Source of the DNA: Oikopleura dioica
Lineage: Eukaryota; Chordata; Appendicularia; Copelata; Oikopleuridae
Reading direction: 5' to 3'
DNA length: 64,000 bases
NCBI GenBank assembly: GCA_907165135.1
Contig: OU015568.1
Coordinates: forward strand, 13,648,501 to 13,712,500
Both the position numbers and the translations under genes were made by a program. Each line of letters opens with the position of its first letter. The stretch's first letter is position 1. The notes under the pieces were generated by a model. That model saw only the letters and a program-made list of their open reading frames with translations, searched no databases and was not told the origin of the DNA. Below, one piece after another: positions 47,458 to 58,702 of the stretch.

Positions 47458-47577
47458 AAAATACTCAAATTAACTTTAATCACTTATACTTCAAAGTTCA
47501 CTTACTCACATCACCACAATTTTTACACTGCCACAAAATATTATTGCAAAAGAAGCTCAAAAGAAGTGTTTTTAGAG

Positions 47578-47845
47578 ATGGCGCCGAACGATCCGCGAAA
47601 AGCGATGCAGGACAAGTTAGCTCGCGAGAAAAAAGAGCAACTTCAACGCCAAAATTCTCAGCAACGACTTAACTCTCAAAATCATAAATATACTGACGGG
47701 ACGCACTTTATCAAGGTTTGAAAACGATTATTTTCGGAAATGAAAACTAGCTCAATTTACAATTTAGACAGACTCGAAGTGGCAAAACACCTATTTGCCG
47801 GTTATTCCTCGACTCAATCCCGACGGAACATTCAAAGAAAACTGA
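47578..47845 (+). CDS. Unrecognised 71-aa small basic protein
   Basis: Exons 47578-47715 and 47768-47845; 216 nt, 71 aa. An N-terminal helix of Lys/Glu/Gln (KLAREKKEQLQRQNSQQ) is followed by a strand-like C-terminus (WQNTYLPVIPRLNPDGTF). A TTTTTAG acceptor lies 2 bp before the ATG, compatible with trans-splicing. It lies 121 bp after the helicase and 158 bp before POLDIP2. No family identified; coding status rests on the intron with good GT-AG signals and consistent frame. Confidence 0.62.
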
Positions 47846-48003
47846 ACTGTTTCCAGAATGAATTCTAGACTTTCACTGCTAAAAACTCTCAAGTAATTCA
47901 TTGATCTTTTCCCTCTATTTTCTTCTGCCCTTCATTTTTGTAACATATTTCTATAAAAAATACCTCAGAATATAATTGCCCTTCTTTTGAAGATAGAAAT
48001 CGC

Positions 48004-49149
48004 ATGCTCCGCAGGTCGAATGCGTTAAGAAACATCCTTAGGACGTCCTATCAAGAGAAACTCGTGTTCACTCCAGTAGGATCCATTTCTCCTCCTCTTC
48101 CAGCTGGCAAATTTCAGCCCGGCCAATTTTTCATCGCCAAAAATTATGAATACAGAGGACTAGTGCTGCTTTCGCAGGAGACTGAAGTTATAGGAAAGGG
48201 TTCAATTTCGAGTTCGAAAGAAATTTCAACGATTGATAATTTGAGAGTCCCATGAAAGGAGAAAATGAAAACGGCAGCTCCTACGAGACGAGTTACATGG
48301 TGCTCTGCGATGAGCGCGACACACTAGCAGACTCAAAAAGCCAAATCGACTATCTCGACTACTTTCTCAATGACGGCGAGGTCACATACACCATGAACAT
48401 CGACATAATTTCACACAAAGACATCATTCCCGCTGGGGACACGAACGTCACTTTTCAAAATCAAGTGGCGGACTTTTACTTCAAAAAATCAGAGAATCCA
48501 TGGCCGACTGCACCAAATAACCCAAAATTAGTTCCTACATCGAATCTTCTTTCGCTCACTGACAAAAGGTATCATTTATCTATCCATCTTTGATTCATCA
48601 TTTATCTCAGAAATATCAAACTGAAGAAGTACGTAAAAGTAACCAACAACGTTCGCGTTTCCGTTATTCCAGTCTACCTCGGCCAAGGATTCATCCGCGA
48701 TCGACGAATCTCCGGCGAAAAATTTTCACGGAACGACTTCATCAAGTCCAGACACTACTGGCAGTATCACATCACAATTGAAAACCTGACAAACGAGCCG
48801 CTCGAGCTCATCGAACGGCTGTGGTATATTTATGAAGACAATGAAAGTGAGGACGGAGACAGTAAGGAGGGGAGCTTGAAAAGAGTTGCTGGGAGAGGAG
48901 TTGTTGGAAAACATCCGATTTTATTCAACGAAACGCAGCCTTTCAAGGTGAGAAATTGCCAAATTTATCTTTTTTTTTCTGATATTTCAATTGACTTGAA
49001 TTTAGTATACTTCCACTTTGGACATTTCCACTGGCAAAGGACACATGTGGGGCAAATTTATCTTTGAAAGTCGTCTCGATGGACGCCCAGTAGAAGTTTT
49101 CGTGCCCAAGTTTGAACTCTCCTCCCACGTCGAATACGGCGAATACTGA
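48004..49149 (+). CDS. POLDIP2: POLDIP2 (YccV-like plus ApaG domain)
   Basis: Exons: 48004-48186, 48246-48568, 48611-48947, 49006-49149; 987 nt, 328 aa (human 368). The N-terminus is Arg-rich (MLRRSNALRNILRTS), suiting a mitochondrial targeting sequence. GKFQPGQFFIAKNYEYRGLVLL corresponds to the YccV-like start of human POLDIP2. The ApaG half has NNVRVSVIPVYLG, RHYWQYHITIENLTNEPLEL, AGRGVVGKHPIL and GHMWGKFIFE, in human order. POLDIP2 binds DNA polymerase delta p50 and PrimPol and acts in mitochondrial metabolism. A tandem relative follows 102 bp downstream. Confidence 0.92.
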
Positions 49150-49251
49150 TCAAACCTCACTGAAAAACTATTTATTAAAAAGATACATGTATAAAAGACT
49201 CAAAAATAAGTAAACTGCCTGCTGGAGCTTACTCGTGTTGATTTAGAAATA

Positions 49252-50728
49252 ATGCTTCGATCAGCGATTCTGTGGCTGGGACAAAATATGTCCGACCGTC
49301 GGAGTCAACAGAAAGAGACCACACCGTTTCTAGAACACGTTTATTTTCGAGGGGATGCATGGAGGAAGAGGGAGGAAGACTTCAGTTTAATTTTCGTACT
49401 TTTCAAAGGAAGAAATGGTCCGAAATCAGTTCGTTATTCAAGGTACATTTCTGAGTCTTTTTATTTTCTGTCTGATAGACGCGATGAGCCAAGAATCTAA
49501 GACTATGGATACAGTGGTGAAGGAAATCTAATTATGATTTTTAGTTCGCAGAAATGCTGAAGTTTTTTCAAAAGTGGGAGTAGTAACATCACCAAGTTTG
49601 AAGAAAAAGTTCCATGAGTAAGTCTAATTTTCACTTTTCTTTCGCACTTATTAATTTTCAGATCCGGTCAGAACTTCATCCACAAAGAACTGTCTTACCG
49701 TGGTGTTATTCTGTACCCATGGCCCGGAACAACTGTCGATGCCGAGGGAGAGTCTGAAAAGACTCTTTTCTATCAAGTACTTGTGGATCAGCGGGATGCG
49801 GAAGAGCTGCCGATGGAACACGAGCTGCTCAGGATTTCTGATGCGGATCGTGAAGCTTTCGATTTCGTAAGTTCTTTCAAATCGGAGTATAAATTCATAT
49901 TTGATTTTAGTCTCCAACCCGATTCAAAAATTGGGATATCGCGACCCACGAAGAGATCTTCCCGTTCGACCCCATCGACACCAGTCTAGGAGTGAAGCAT
50001 CATCTAATGCATCATTTCCTCAAGACGTTCTACTCGTACAAGGATGGAACGCCGACCTGGGAAGTAAAAAGAACTCCGACTCTGACGTATTGGATGAACA
50101 AGTTCTCGTCTAAGCCGCTTGTTTGCCATGTTGCAGAGGCCGAGTTTGACGTAGCGATGGAAGAAGACTCGACTGAATCGAAAGATGTTGTATCGATTCA
50201 TGTAATTCCTTATCATCTAACAACAAACGTAAGTTTCAATTTTAAATTTCTCGATAAACTTAATTATCTCCTACGGGATCTTTAGATCTTTCCATCAATA
50301 GTACTCTTTTGACGTTTTTGAAAAATGTCCTAACTAGTCACTGATATATTCCTTTAGAATGTTCAAAACTTCAATTTTATCGGACATCTGACACGATTTG
50401 CATCACAGAACAGCACTGAATATGAAATTATCGAGAGGACGGTCATTGCTGAAAACGATCAAACGGGCGATATCAAAGAAGATGTTGCCGTAAGTCTATT
50501 AACTCCTCAATCAAGCAATAAACGATCATTCAGAAACTGAACATCGCTCTCGGCGGCGAGTACAACAACATCTACCAGCACTCCCGGCACATAGAAATCC
50601 CACACGGTGAAAGTCATCTGGTCTTCAATTACAGGGTGAAGCGACTATCAGATGGACTCGAGAAAGACATCATGGTATCGGCTTTTAATGTTTCTTCAAA
50701 ACACGGTGATCCGCTGTCTCAAATCTGA
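49252..50728 (+). CDS. Diverged tandem paralogue of POLDIP2
   Basis: Clear exons: 49545-49617, 49662-49866, 49911-50228, 50358-50489, 50534-50728. The first exon probably is 49252-49408, joined by a GA-AG intron (donor after TTCAAAG); this gives 1080 nt, 359 aa, but is tentative. GQNFIHKELSYRGVILYPW and LFYQVLVDQRDAEELP match the YccV-like domain of POLDIP2 (human YRGVVLFPW, YYQVLIDARD). SIHVIPYHL marks the start of the ApaG-like domain, whose remainder is strongly diverged and lacks the RGVVG and GHMWG motifs. A duplicated copy with probably altered C-terminal function. Confidence 0.8.
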
Positions 50729-50994
50729 GAATCTCAGACTGAGATACTGTTCAATCTTCTTTTCTTTCTAATTTAAACTTCGACTTTCTGTAAACCCCGT
50801 TCGTTTCAAATACATTCATATAAAATATATTTGACGCGTTTTGTCTCATCCTCCTTGCAGAAAAACATGTGATTCTAGTTAGTAAGCCTTAGATTTTTCA
50901 AGAAAGTAAGCATTAGAAATAAGTAGGTAGAGAATATTTTTGAGTTCAAGAAAATCCACATTATAGAGAAAATCTTATTCTCTACCATTTCAGA

Positions 50995-52701
50995 ATGCCG
51001 AGAAAGAAAGCCCCTCAATCGACTGTCGATCAGTTGCTGGATCGACAGCCAGAGACTCGCGCCACTGCTCCTGTTTGTGACTATTTGTTGCACGCAGCAA
51101 ATAGCGATACAACGGCAAAAAGCATAGTCAGTGTGAGAGCATACAGAGAAGGTCTTTGTCAGTCAATTTACCTAAATCACCTGTTTCCTGTCGATGGAAT
51201 TGCGAATGAAGAAAATCAGGGACGTAGTTTTGAAAGTTTCAGCGCGGCTTTGTTGAGAGGATCTCATCAACACTTTGAAAACTTTTTAAAAGTCACAGTT
51301 GAGAGAGCGAATCGCCACGCATTTGGTCGGCATGCATTTTCAAGACCAGGAGACTCTCTTGGATACAACTGATGCGCGATTTCTCCAACCACCAGTAGAG
51401 CAAGAGGCAAGACCGCAAGCAGCGCGTGATGATTGGAACCGCATTGACGAGGATAACACATGCCTTGTCTCTCAGCGACTTCTGAAAAGCTACCAGAAGA
51501 AACGACAGCTTCTACGAAATGATCAGCACGAACGAGAAACCAACTATCGAAATAGTTTGAAGACAGAGTATCTTGGATACAGACGATTTTCACCACTGGC
51601 ATTGAAGATAGAGCATGAAACGCTCGAGCGAAACATGAAAGCTGTCCGAGAGAAGATAATGACTCCGGAAAACAGAGAACTAGAGTAAGTGGCACTTTTA
51701 AGTTCTAAAATAACAGTTCAATAAGCGTGAATACAGTCGTCATCACTGTTGCCGTATTCCTTCCGAAATCGAGAGGAAATCAAACTCGACAAGCATGGTA
51801 AAAATTCTAAACCGACCTCGATTTTAATCGTTTTCTCAGCGAGTTCAAAATTCATAATCAAACGAGGCTGGTGGATCTTGTTGACCGTCTGGTTTGTCCG
51901 AACGACCAAATTTCAATGGTCCGCGGGGAGGAGTTCGCTAAAGATCCAACGAGAGATCCTAGACCATATGCTGCCGATATGTTTCCAGACAAATTTTTAT
52001 TTATACACGATACTTTCTACTACGACAACAGGAATGAGCAATCGCTCCAGGTCGCTTCAAGAATCAAAGATTTTCTTGATCGTCGGCCAATCTCGATTCC
52101 CAAGCCGACGAAACTTATTCCGCTCGTTGCTGATCCGGAAAACGGTTACGACAATGACGTTTTGGTAGGGCATAAAGATTTATTCAAGCATAAATGTCCA
52201 ATCTAGGTAGATGATCTAGAGTTCAACTTGGGAATGCCATATCTTTACCAGCATGTCCGAGACTGTGAACATCTGATTGTATTTATGGATATGAAAGCGA
52301 TAAGCATTTCTGATCCACAGACGCTCGCAGAATATCCGCAAATGATGAACAAGGTATTCCGGAACGAATATTAGTTTTCTCTAGCCAAAAACTTAGCCGA
52401 CTCCCCGACGCGTTCTTTGTCGAGTTTGTGAGATGCATTCGGCTGTTTGGGAGACAAGAAAAGATGAAGAAGCAGACTATGATCCTTGTTTCTGGTGTGA
52501 GAAGTGCTTCCATATGTTTCACTATACAAAAGGTATCAAGATTACTGTTCTAATTTAGCTTTCTCAGCCTTCTTTTTAGACGAAAAAATGGCGCACAGTT
52601 TTCTTGCTAGGCCTTTTACGGATCCCGCTATTCTCTACGGGGATATGAAGAATGAAGAGCCGAGTGGCGAAACAAATGAAGAAACGATGGAAGAAGAATG
52701 A
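50995..52701 (+). CDS. SNAPC3: SNAPC3 (SNAP50), snRNA-activating complex subunit
   Basis: Exons: 50995-51291, 51350-51684, 51840-52164, 52207-52353, 52397-52532, 52580-52701; 1362 nt, 453 aa (human 411). The conserved second half has DKFLFIHDTFYYDNRNEQS, FNLGMPYLYQHVRDCEHLIVF and a zinc-finger region CRVCEMHS...DPCFWCEKCFHMFHY, all matching human SNAPC3. The N-terminal half is diverged and helical. The exon 1/2 junction is the only weak splice. SNAPc binds the PSE of snRNA genes and of tRNA-Sec, so this protein should be needed to transcribe the tRNA-Sec found at 19.3 kb. Confidence 0.93.
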
Positions 52702-52909
52702 ACAAGCCAATATATTTTGGCAAGAAAAGAGCTTTGAGACTGTAAATAAATTTCTCGCTCTTCTTATAATCTCAGGCGTTTTAAATAAGAGCAGCTGTAT
52801 ATGTGTTCACATTTGACTGTTTAATGATGGAAAGCTGGAGAAGAAATAAACACTGCCTCAATCGAAATAAAAATGGTAAAAACGACGGAATTAAGATTGA
52901 TTTCTCAAA

Positions 52910-53272
52910 ATGCCTATGTGCCAGGTTTTCACCAATGTCTCTGCCGATAAGGTCACCGATGATGTCCTGACAAAGTTGCATGAAGTTTTCACTGAAGCAA
53001 TCAAGAAGGATAAGAAATGGTGCGTTGTGCACATCGTCCCAGACCAAAAAATGGTCGGCCATGGACGAACAACTGATCCCTGCGCATTGGTCAACATCAT
53101 GTCCATTGGAAACCTTGGCGCTGATGAAAACATCCGCATCTCTGGACAGATCCAAGGATTCCTTGAGGAGCAACTCGGGGTTTCCAAGGAGCGAAATTAC
53201 ATTCGATTCGACGATGCTCCAGCCAAAGAAGTCGGCTGGAATGGATCTACCTTCGGCCCTATTCTTGGATAA
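52910..53272 (+). CDS. MIF: Macrophage migration inhibitory factor (MIF) family
   Basis: A single exon, 120 aa (human MIF 115 with Met). It begins MPMCQVFTNVS with the catalytic N-terminal Pro after Met. CALVNIMSIGNLGADENIRISG fits the family segment (human AL.SL.SIGKIGG.QNRSYS), and NGSTFGPI ends as MIF does (NNSTFA). Lys corresponding to the tautomerase pocket residue is not in the usual place (VPDQKM instead of VPDQLM). MIF forms trimers with tautomerase activity and cytokine roles in vertebrates. The gene lies 208 bp after SNAPC3 and, unlike its neighbours, has no intron. Confidence 0.93.
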   Translation: MPMCQVFTNVSADKVTDDVLTKLHEVFTEAIKKDKKWCVVHIVPDQKMVGHGRTTDPCALVNIMSIGNLGADENIRISGQIQGFLEEQLGVSKERNYIRFDDAPAKEVGWNGSTFGPILG

Positions 53273-53985
53273 ATTCCAGAAGCACTTTTCAATACATCAA
53301 AATGATGCCTAATTCAATTAGTGTTCACTTCTTCCGAAATTGTGTCTTTCTTAATCCTTTCACTTCCCAATCAATCAATTAGTTTGTAAACTGAAGCCTT
53401 CTAAAGTCATCGTCTAGTCTGGAATTGTCGCCATCGAATAAAAAGTATGCAATGGTTTGGATTAGTAGAGGAGATAATTTGCCTCGTTTCATTGTTTCAA
53501 TCTGCCAACAAGAGTGATTGGGATGCAGGATTTATACTTGCTGGTATTTCAGACCAATTTAATACAATCCAATCATTTGAGTTTAGGAATCACAGCCAGG
53601 GGTGGATAATTTGAAATCAAATCATTATTCCATTTTTTCCAGAGCAAAACCGGCTTGATGAATCAGTCTGAAATTTTAGGTAATGATTCGAATATATGAA
53701 AGATGAAAGCATGCGAAATTTCAAGCCGATTCATCAAGCCAAATTTGCTCTAGAATAAAATGGAATAATGGTTGATTTCAAAATATCCACCCCTGATCAC
53801 AGCTCTACTGAATCTTCAGAAATTATTCACTCCCAGTGAACAAAGGTCTCGTTTGAAGTCACCGTCTGCATTAAACTTATGATTAATTTAGATACTACGA
53901 GTGCAGCCGCCAGCGAGCATCAACGGGCACATGCATCTGCATGTTTCTCGTCTGTCAACTTACGCTCTCGTTGAGTGAGAGTTCA
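53273..53985. other. Intergenic region holding a MITE
   Basis: 713 bp between MIF and the dolichol kinase gene. The only assignable content is the small inverted-repeat element at 53597-53795. The remainder is AT-rich and shows no ORF. Confidence 0.5.
53597..53795. mobile_element. 199-bp hAT-type MITE
   Basis: Termini are CAGGGGTGGATA and TATCCACCCCTG, the classic hAT form. Arms of about 85 bp pair imperfectly (for example TTCCATTTT / AAAATGGAA and GGCTTGATGAATC / GATTCATCAAGCC). The 8-bp word ATCACAGC is present on both sides (53589-53596, 53796-53803). No coding capacity. A different family from the 945-bp element. Confidence 0.93.
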
Positions 53986-56416
53986 ATGCAGAAGGCGCTT
54001 GCATATTCTGCAGCGATGAGCTTTATGATGTACCAGGTGCTATTTTCGGGCTTGTTCAGCGGAGTCAGCCTTCCTCTGTTCGTCCAGGCGCTTTTGTTAC
54101 TCGTAAGTTGATTATTGATTACTTAGTTTAAAATTGGCTAATCGAAAATATCTTCAAAAAAGTGAATGATTTCAGGTTCCTTCACTCGTCTGCCCCCAAC
54201 TCCTCACCACATCAGGGATCATCGACTGGGACGATTTAGTCGAGATCAGGTTCGGGATCAACACGACACGCTGAGGGCACGTTTCGTACGTAATGAAAAC
54301 TGTGTTGATCCCCCTGTGAGCATTTATTGCTTTCTAATCCTGGCTCTTACGGATTCGCTCCAATTTTCCTTTCCTCGAACATTTACCAATGGCTAGAGTT
54401 CAATACATACGAAGAATATCTATTAACACGAGAAACAAATTAATTATTCTTGGTTGAAACTAGGATATTTCATTAAAATTGATTGTATTGAACTTTTTCG
54501 CAGTGAAAGCTTTCTTGTATCATCTTTGATCATTCTCTCGTTGCGATGGACGATAGAGGCCCAAGCTGACGTCCTAGTAGAGGTAAGAAAGTTAGCAAGT
54601 GATGATGTTGTTTTAATTTGGATTAGACGTTTGCGGGTGTCGGAGTAATCATAAGTGCTGGCTGGATGGCATTGATCGTCACAGTATTGATCGTCGCTTG
54701 CGCCACCTTAACCAAGAGAGAACGCAATTCTTCCCCTAAGCTCACTCGAGCAGACTGCCACTTAGGAAACGGATACGCCTACGGATCCGTAGTACACACT
54801 TGTTCACATAACTTATGGGCTCTGAAATAGAAAGAGAGAGAGCCCAGTCGCCCGTAACGAAACCAGAATAATGAGGCTAATTTGGTAGAGAGAGCGGCGA
54901 GAATTTAGCCAGAATTACAAGCCTCTGAAAACACGACATCAAAAAGCGACATGTTTAAACGTAACAGGATTGACATGAGAGCAAATGTTGCACTGCGCAA
55001 ATGTAACACGGGGCGAAATAGTGAATCATGACCTTTATTGATTCAGAGTAACCAGTGATTCTTAAATACGAATTCAATGATTTCCAAAGAGTTTATTTTG
55101 TATCCGAAAAAGAGCTCTCGTTTTCTATGGGGGCATTTGTGCGTTTTGTCTCTTCACCACTCCCGTTGGCCTTATCTTTGGGTATGAGAGCGCAGTAATG
55201 ACTGTAATCTACGCGTTGGCCCGTCTGTGTGATTTTAATCACTTTCTGATGATAGCTGCCTGGTGCGGACTCACGATTCTCACCACTAAAATTATTGAGA
55301 AGCAGCAGAAGAACAAGATGCATCAATTTTGTACAGCACAACGCAAGGTAAACTCGTTTATTTCGATTCTCGCTCATCAAAACAATAGTGGAAGAGGTTA
55401 TATTTTTTCCTTGACACGGCGATCTTGATTTTACAGCAATAATATTTGCCAAGCAATGGCTTCATAGTTCAAAGTTTTCAAGCGTTTTATCCCGCTAAAA
55501 ATAAAATCAGACAGAGATAGTTATCGATGGAGAAAAAGAGCGTCTTATATTTAAGCTGGATAATGCTTATGCCTCATCCTCAGATTGTCCACTTTTTTCG
55601 CTATGAATATATAGCTTTTAGCCGCTTTTTATGTGTTCAATTCTTTTCCATGAGATATCTCTAGCTTGCTAGCAAGCTCGAATCATATCGAATTATGTCA
55701 AAATGGAGAATTAACCCCTTGTGCATTTAGATGTTTCATGGGATCGCTGTTTGTGCACTAATGGTCGGAATCGCTTTCGATGCTGAACTTTTGGCTCTGG
55801 TGACCTTTGCCATTCTAATTATGTTCATTTGGGTGGCGCTTTATTCAGGATATCAGGTAATAAAACTGTTAATTCAGCCAAAATGCGTCATCAGAAGAGG
55901 CTTAAAAGCCACCTAAATCATTTCTCTAAACGAGAGTTATCCGGCTTTCTATCAAAATATTCCTTTTAGATTTATCCGTATGGAAATAAAGTTCGCCGAC
56001 TACTCGTGACCATGACAGACCACAGGGATCAAGGGAAAATTATCGCAACGCCGATATACCTTCTTTTTGGAGTGTCATTTCCAATTTGGTGCGATTTAAT
56101 TAAATTCGGCAAAATAACCAACTCAGCGGTTGCTGGAATCGCCTCCATTGGCATTGGCGACTCTTTTGCCGCCCTGGTAGGAGCTCGGTACGGAAAAACG
56201 AGAATTTTTGGAGAAAAGACACTTGAAGGTTGCTTAGCAAATTATGCTAGTCAACTTGTCTTCTACTTGTCCCTTTGGCTTATTGCGCCGCAGTCCTTTG
56301 TGTTTTCGGTTGATTTGATTATCAGCTTGTTTCTTTCTTCTTTACTAGAAGCAGTAACCGATCAGATAGACAATCTTATACTTCCAGTATTCCTCTACTC
56401 ATGTCTCGCGCTCTAG
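53986..56416 (+). CDS. DOLK: Dolichol kinase
   Basis: Exons: 53986-54102, 54176-54249, 54504-54582, 54627-54788, 55189-55347, 55731-55856, 55970-56416; 1164 nt, 387 aa (human 538). A multi-span membrane protein: hydrophobic stretches occur in every exon. The C-terminal CTP-binding half is clear: RKMFHGIAV (human RKYFH), TDHRDQGKIIATPIYLLFG (human DERDSGPLILTHIYLLLG), GIGDSFAALVGARYGK, GEKTLEG and SSLLEAVTDQIDNLILPVF. The enzyme phosphorylates dolichol with CTP in the ER membrane for N-glycosylation. The N-terminal half is shorter than in human and diverged; a further exon could hide in the 400-nt intron 54789-55188. Confidence 0.88.
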
Positions 56417-56660
56417 GCAGAAATTCACGATTTTAGAATCTTCCAGTTATCCCCATTTACCTCAACATTCTTCAGTTCAAGGATCCCAATTCTATTTATT
56501 TAGCAACACTAGATTATAATAATTTTTCACCGCCGGAATTCTTTTTCTTTTCAGAAATCGTTGATGCGGTGAATTTTAACCTGGCCTTCTTCCTTTTCTT
56601 TGGTTGCTGTGTCGTACTGACTGCCTCAAGATTGCATCGTTTACGTTTTTGCGCGAGAAG

Positions 56661-57954
56661 ATGGGCAACCTTTGCTCATGCATGAACAAGCGGAGGCAGC
56701 GGTCGACGCGAAATTCGTGCCGCAATGGTGATCCTAGTGTTGGCCGACAGAATGCCGATAGTGTAGCTACCATGTCTGATGCCAGCAGGCCTGTTCAACC
56801 GAGAGAGACTCAGCACATAGCAGGTAAGCGCCCTTAATCAAACAGTAACGTAAGTCTTCGCCTTTTAGACAGGGAAGATATTGCTCCAGAGGGAGAGGAG
56901 CAAATCAACCCGGCGGACAACATCGCCGTCCCGCCTAAGTTCAAAGCCAAGTCGATGATGAACATCCACGAAGATAGACGATCAGGATCAAGTGCGATGC
57001 GCGGTCAACGGGCCTCTTCCACTTCCAATATTTATATCGACGATTCGACGGTTTCGAAGCCGAATGCAAAGGCGATGCAAAAGTGCCTCGCGCTAGCGAT
57101 ATATTATCATGTGAAGAGCAATAATCATGCAGATGATTTGTCCTCCAATGTTCCTGACATCTTCGACGAGCAGAAACATCCGCTCAGAAAGAAAAAGAAC
57201 CAGAAACCTGTAGACTCACAGTCAGATTTAGTAAGTATCGCGAGTTTTTACATGTATTTTTTCTTGATATCAATGAGCTTTTGATATCCTTCGTAGTTGT
57301 CGATCTGATATCGACTGGCGTGTTCGAATATTTACTGTATTATTAAGGAGGATCTGCCGCCACCAGATCATCGCGATGTTTATAAATTCATCCGCTGCTT
57401 ATTCTCGCAAGCGCAGTTGGCCTCCGAAGTCGCCATGGTCACCTTAATTTATCTCGAGCGACTTTTAACTTATGCCGAAGTCGAGTTTTATCCGGCGAAT
57501 TGGAAAAGGCTCACGCTCGGTGCTATAATGCTCGCTTCTAAGGTTTGGGATGATCAGGCCGTCTGGAACGTGGACTTCTGTATGATCATCGATGCTGATG
57601 TAGAAGACCTGAATATGCTGGAACGAAGCTTTTTAGAATTACTACAATTTAATGTAAATGTGCCTGGATCTGTATATGCAAAGGTAGCATTTAATATTTA
57701 ATTATGCGCTTTGAACTCTTCGTTAGTATTACTTCGACCTTCGTGAAATGGCGGTCAAGTACGGGATTAAATTCCCTGTGAGTCTGCTTACCCACGATCG
57801 CGCGATTAAATTAGAAGCCTCCTCGTCCCTAAGGACGCCCGATAAGGTCTCCGGGCCGAAGACCTCGTATGATGTGCCCAAACATCGCAAATGCTTCTCA
57901 CTTGACTTCAACTCAAATGCTAATGTGGGCCGTTCGCCCTGGGTGATTTCTTAA
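56661..57954 (+). CDS. CCNY: Cyclin Y
   Basis: Exons: 56661-56823, 56869-57230, 57348-57683, 57727-57954; 1089 nt, 362 aa (human 341). MGNLCSC offers an N-myristoylation Gly2 and nearby Cys for palmitoylation, as in human [19 protein letters not shown] precedes the cyclin box. [52 protein letters not shown] and SVYAKYYFDLRE are nearly identical to human. The C-terminal phospho-regulated tail is present with Ser residues. Cyclin Y activates CDK14 at the plasma membrane and promotes Wnt/LRP6 phosphorylation. It follows dolichol kinase by 245 bp on the same strand. Confidence 0.97.
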
Positions 57955-58702
57955 TATTCAACCGCCACCCGGATACGAAAGCCTCAAATCTTAGTCGTAC
58001 TTCACATTTCACCAGTTGGTAAGCATAAAACTAGTTTTAACGCACTGTTGATGCTCGATCAAAGGTCAATGATCTGTACTCGTTCCTCTGATTGGCTCAA
58101 AAGTCGCCTGTAATTATCTCTATCTAATATATTCTTCTAGCTGCCAAATGTCCGTCTTCAATCTGTCTGAGTGATCCTGGGCACGTCCTGCTTATTGTTC
58201 ACCAAAAAAATAATCCCTAAAGTTGCCACTGTTATTGTCCCAGAAAGCTTGATGAAGAAATTACAATAAATCATATTTCATATGTTTTACTCCTCAAAAC
58301 ACAACTTAAAAATATTCACGCTGATCTCTTTTCCGATTGTTCTATAAGATCTTTTTACTAAAATGTTTCTTTCTACCTTCTTCGTACTTCTCCTTTTTCT
58401 TCTTGTATATAATAATTTAAAAAATATAACAAAGTAGTCGATTCTTGTGTAAAATTCAACTTAATTCGAAGCTAGTGGATCATTACTCTTTGGTGAGCCT
58501 TACTTTCTAATCTACAGTAGTCGCAGTCATTCTTTACTGTACTTAAAAACTGTAACCAGCTGTAGTGAACGCTTTCAGCTCGGCGAGGTTTCCCTTCAAC
58601 TAGCTCTAGAGCAAATTACCCTCTGATGCAAATTATGAGATAAAAAATGCCAATAAATTCTTGCGCTTCAACGAAAAAGTCATCAATCGTTTCGTTGTTA
58701 GT
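57955..58702. other. Intergenic region
   Basis: 748 bp after cyclin Y, AT-rich in its middle. A TTGTTAG acceptor-like site lies directly before the next start codon. No ORF, repeat or RNA gene recognised. Confidence 0.4.
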
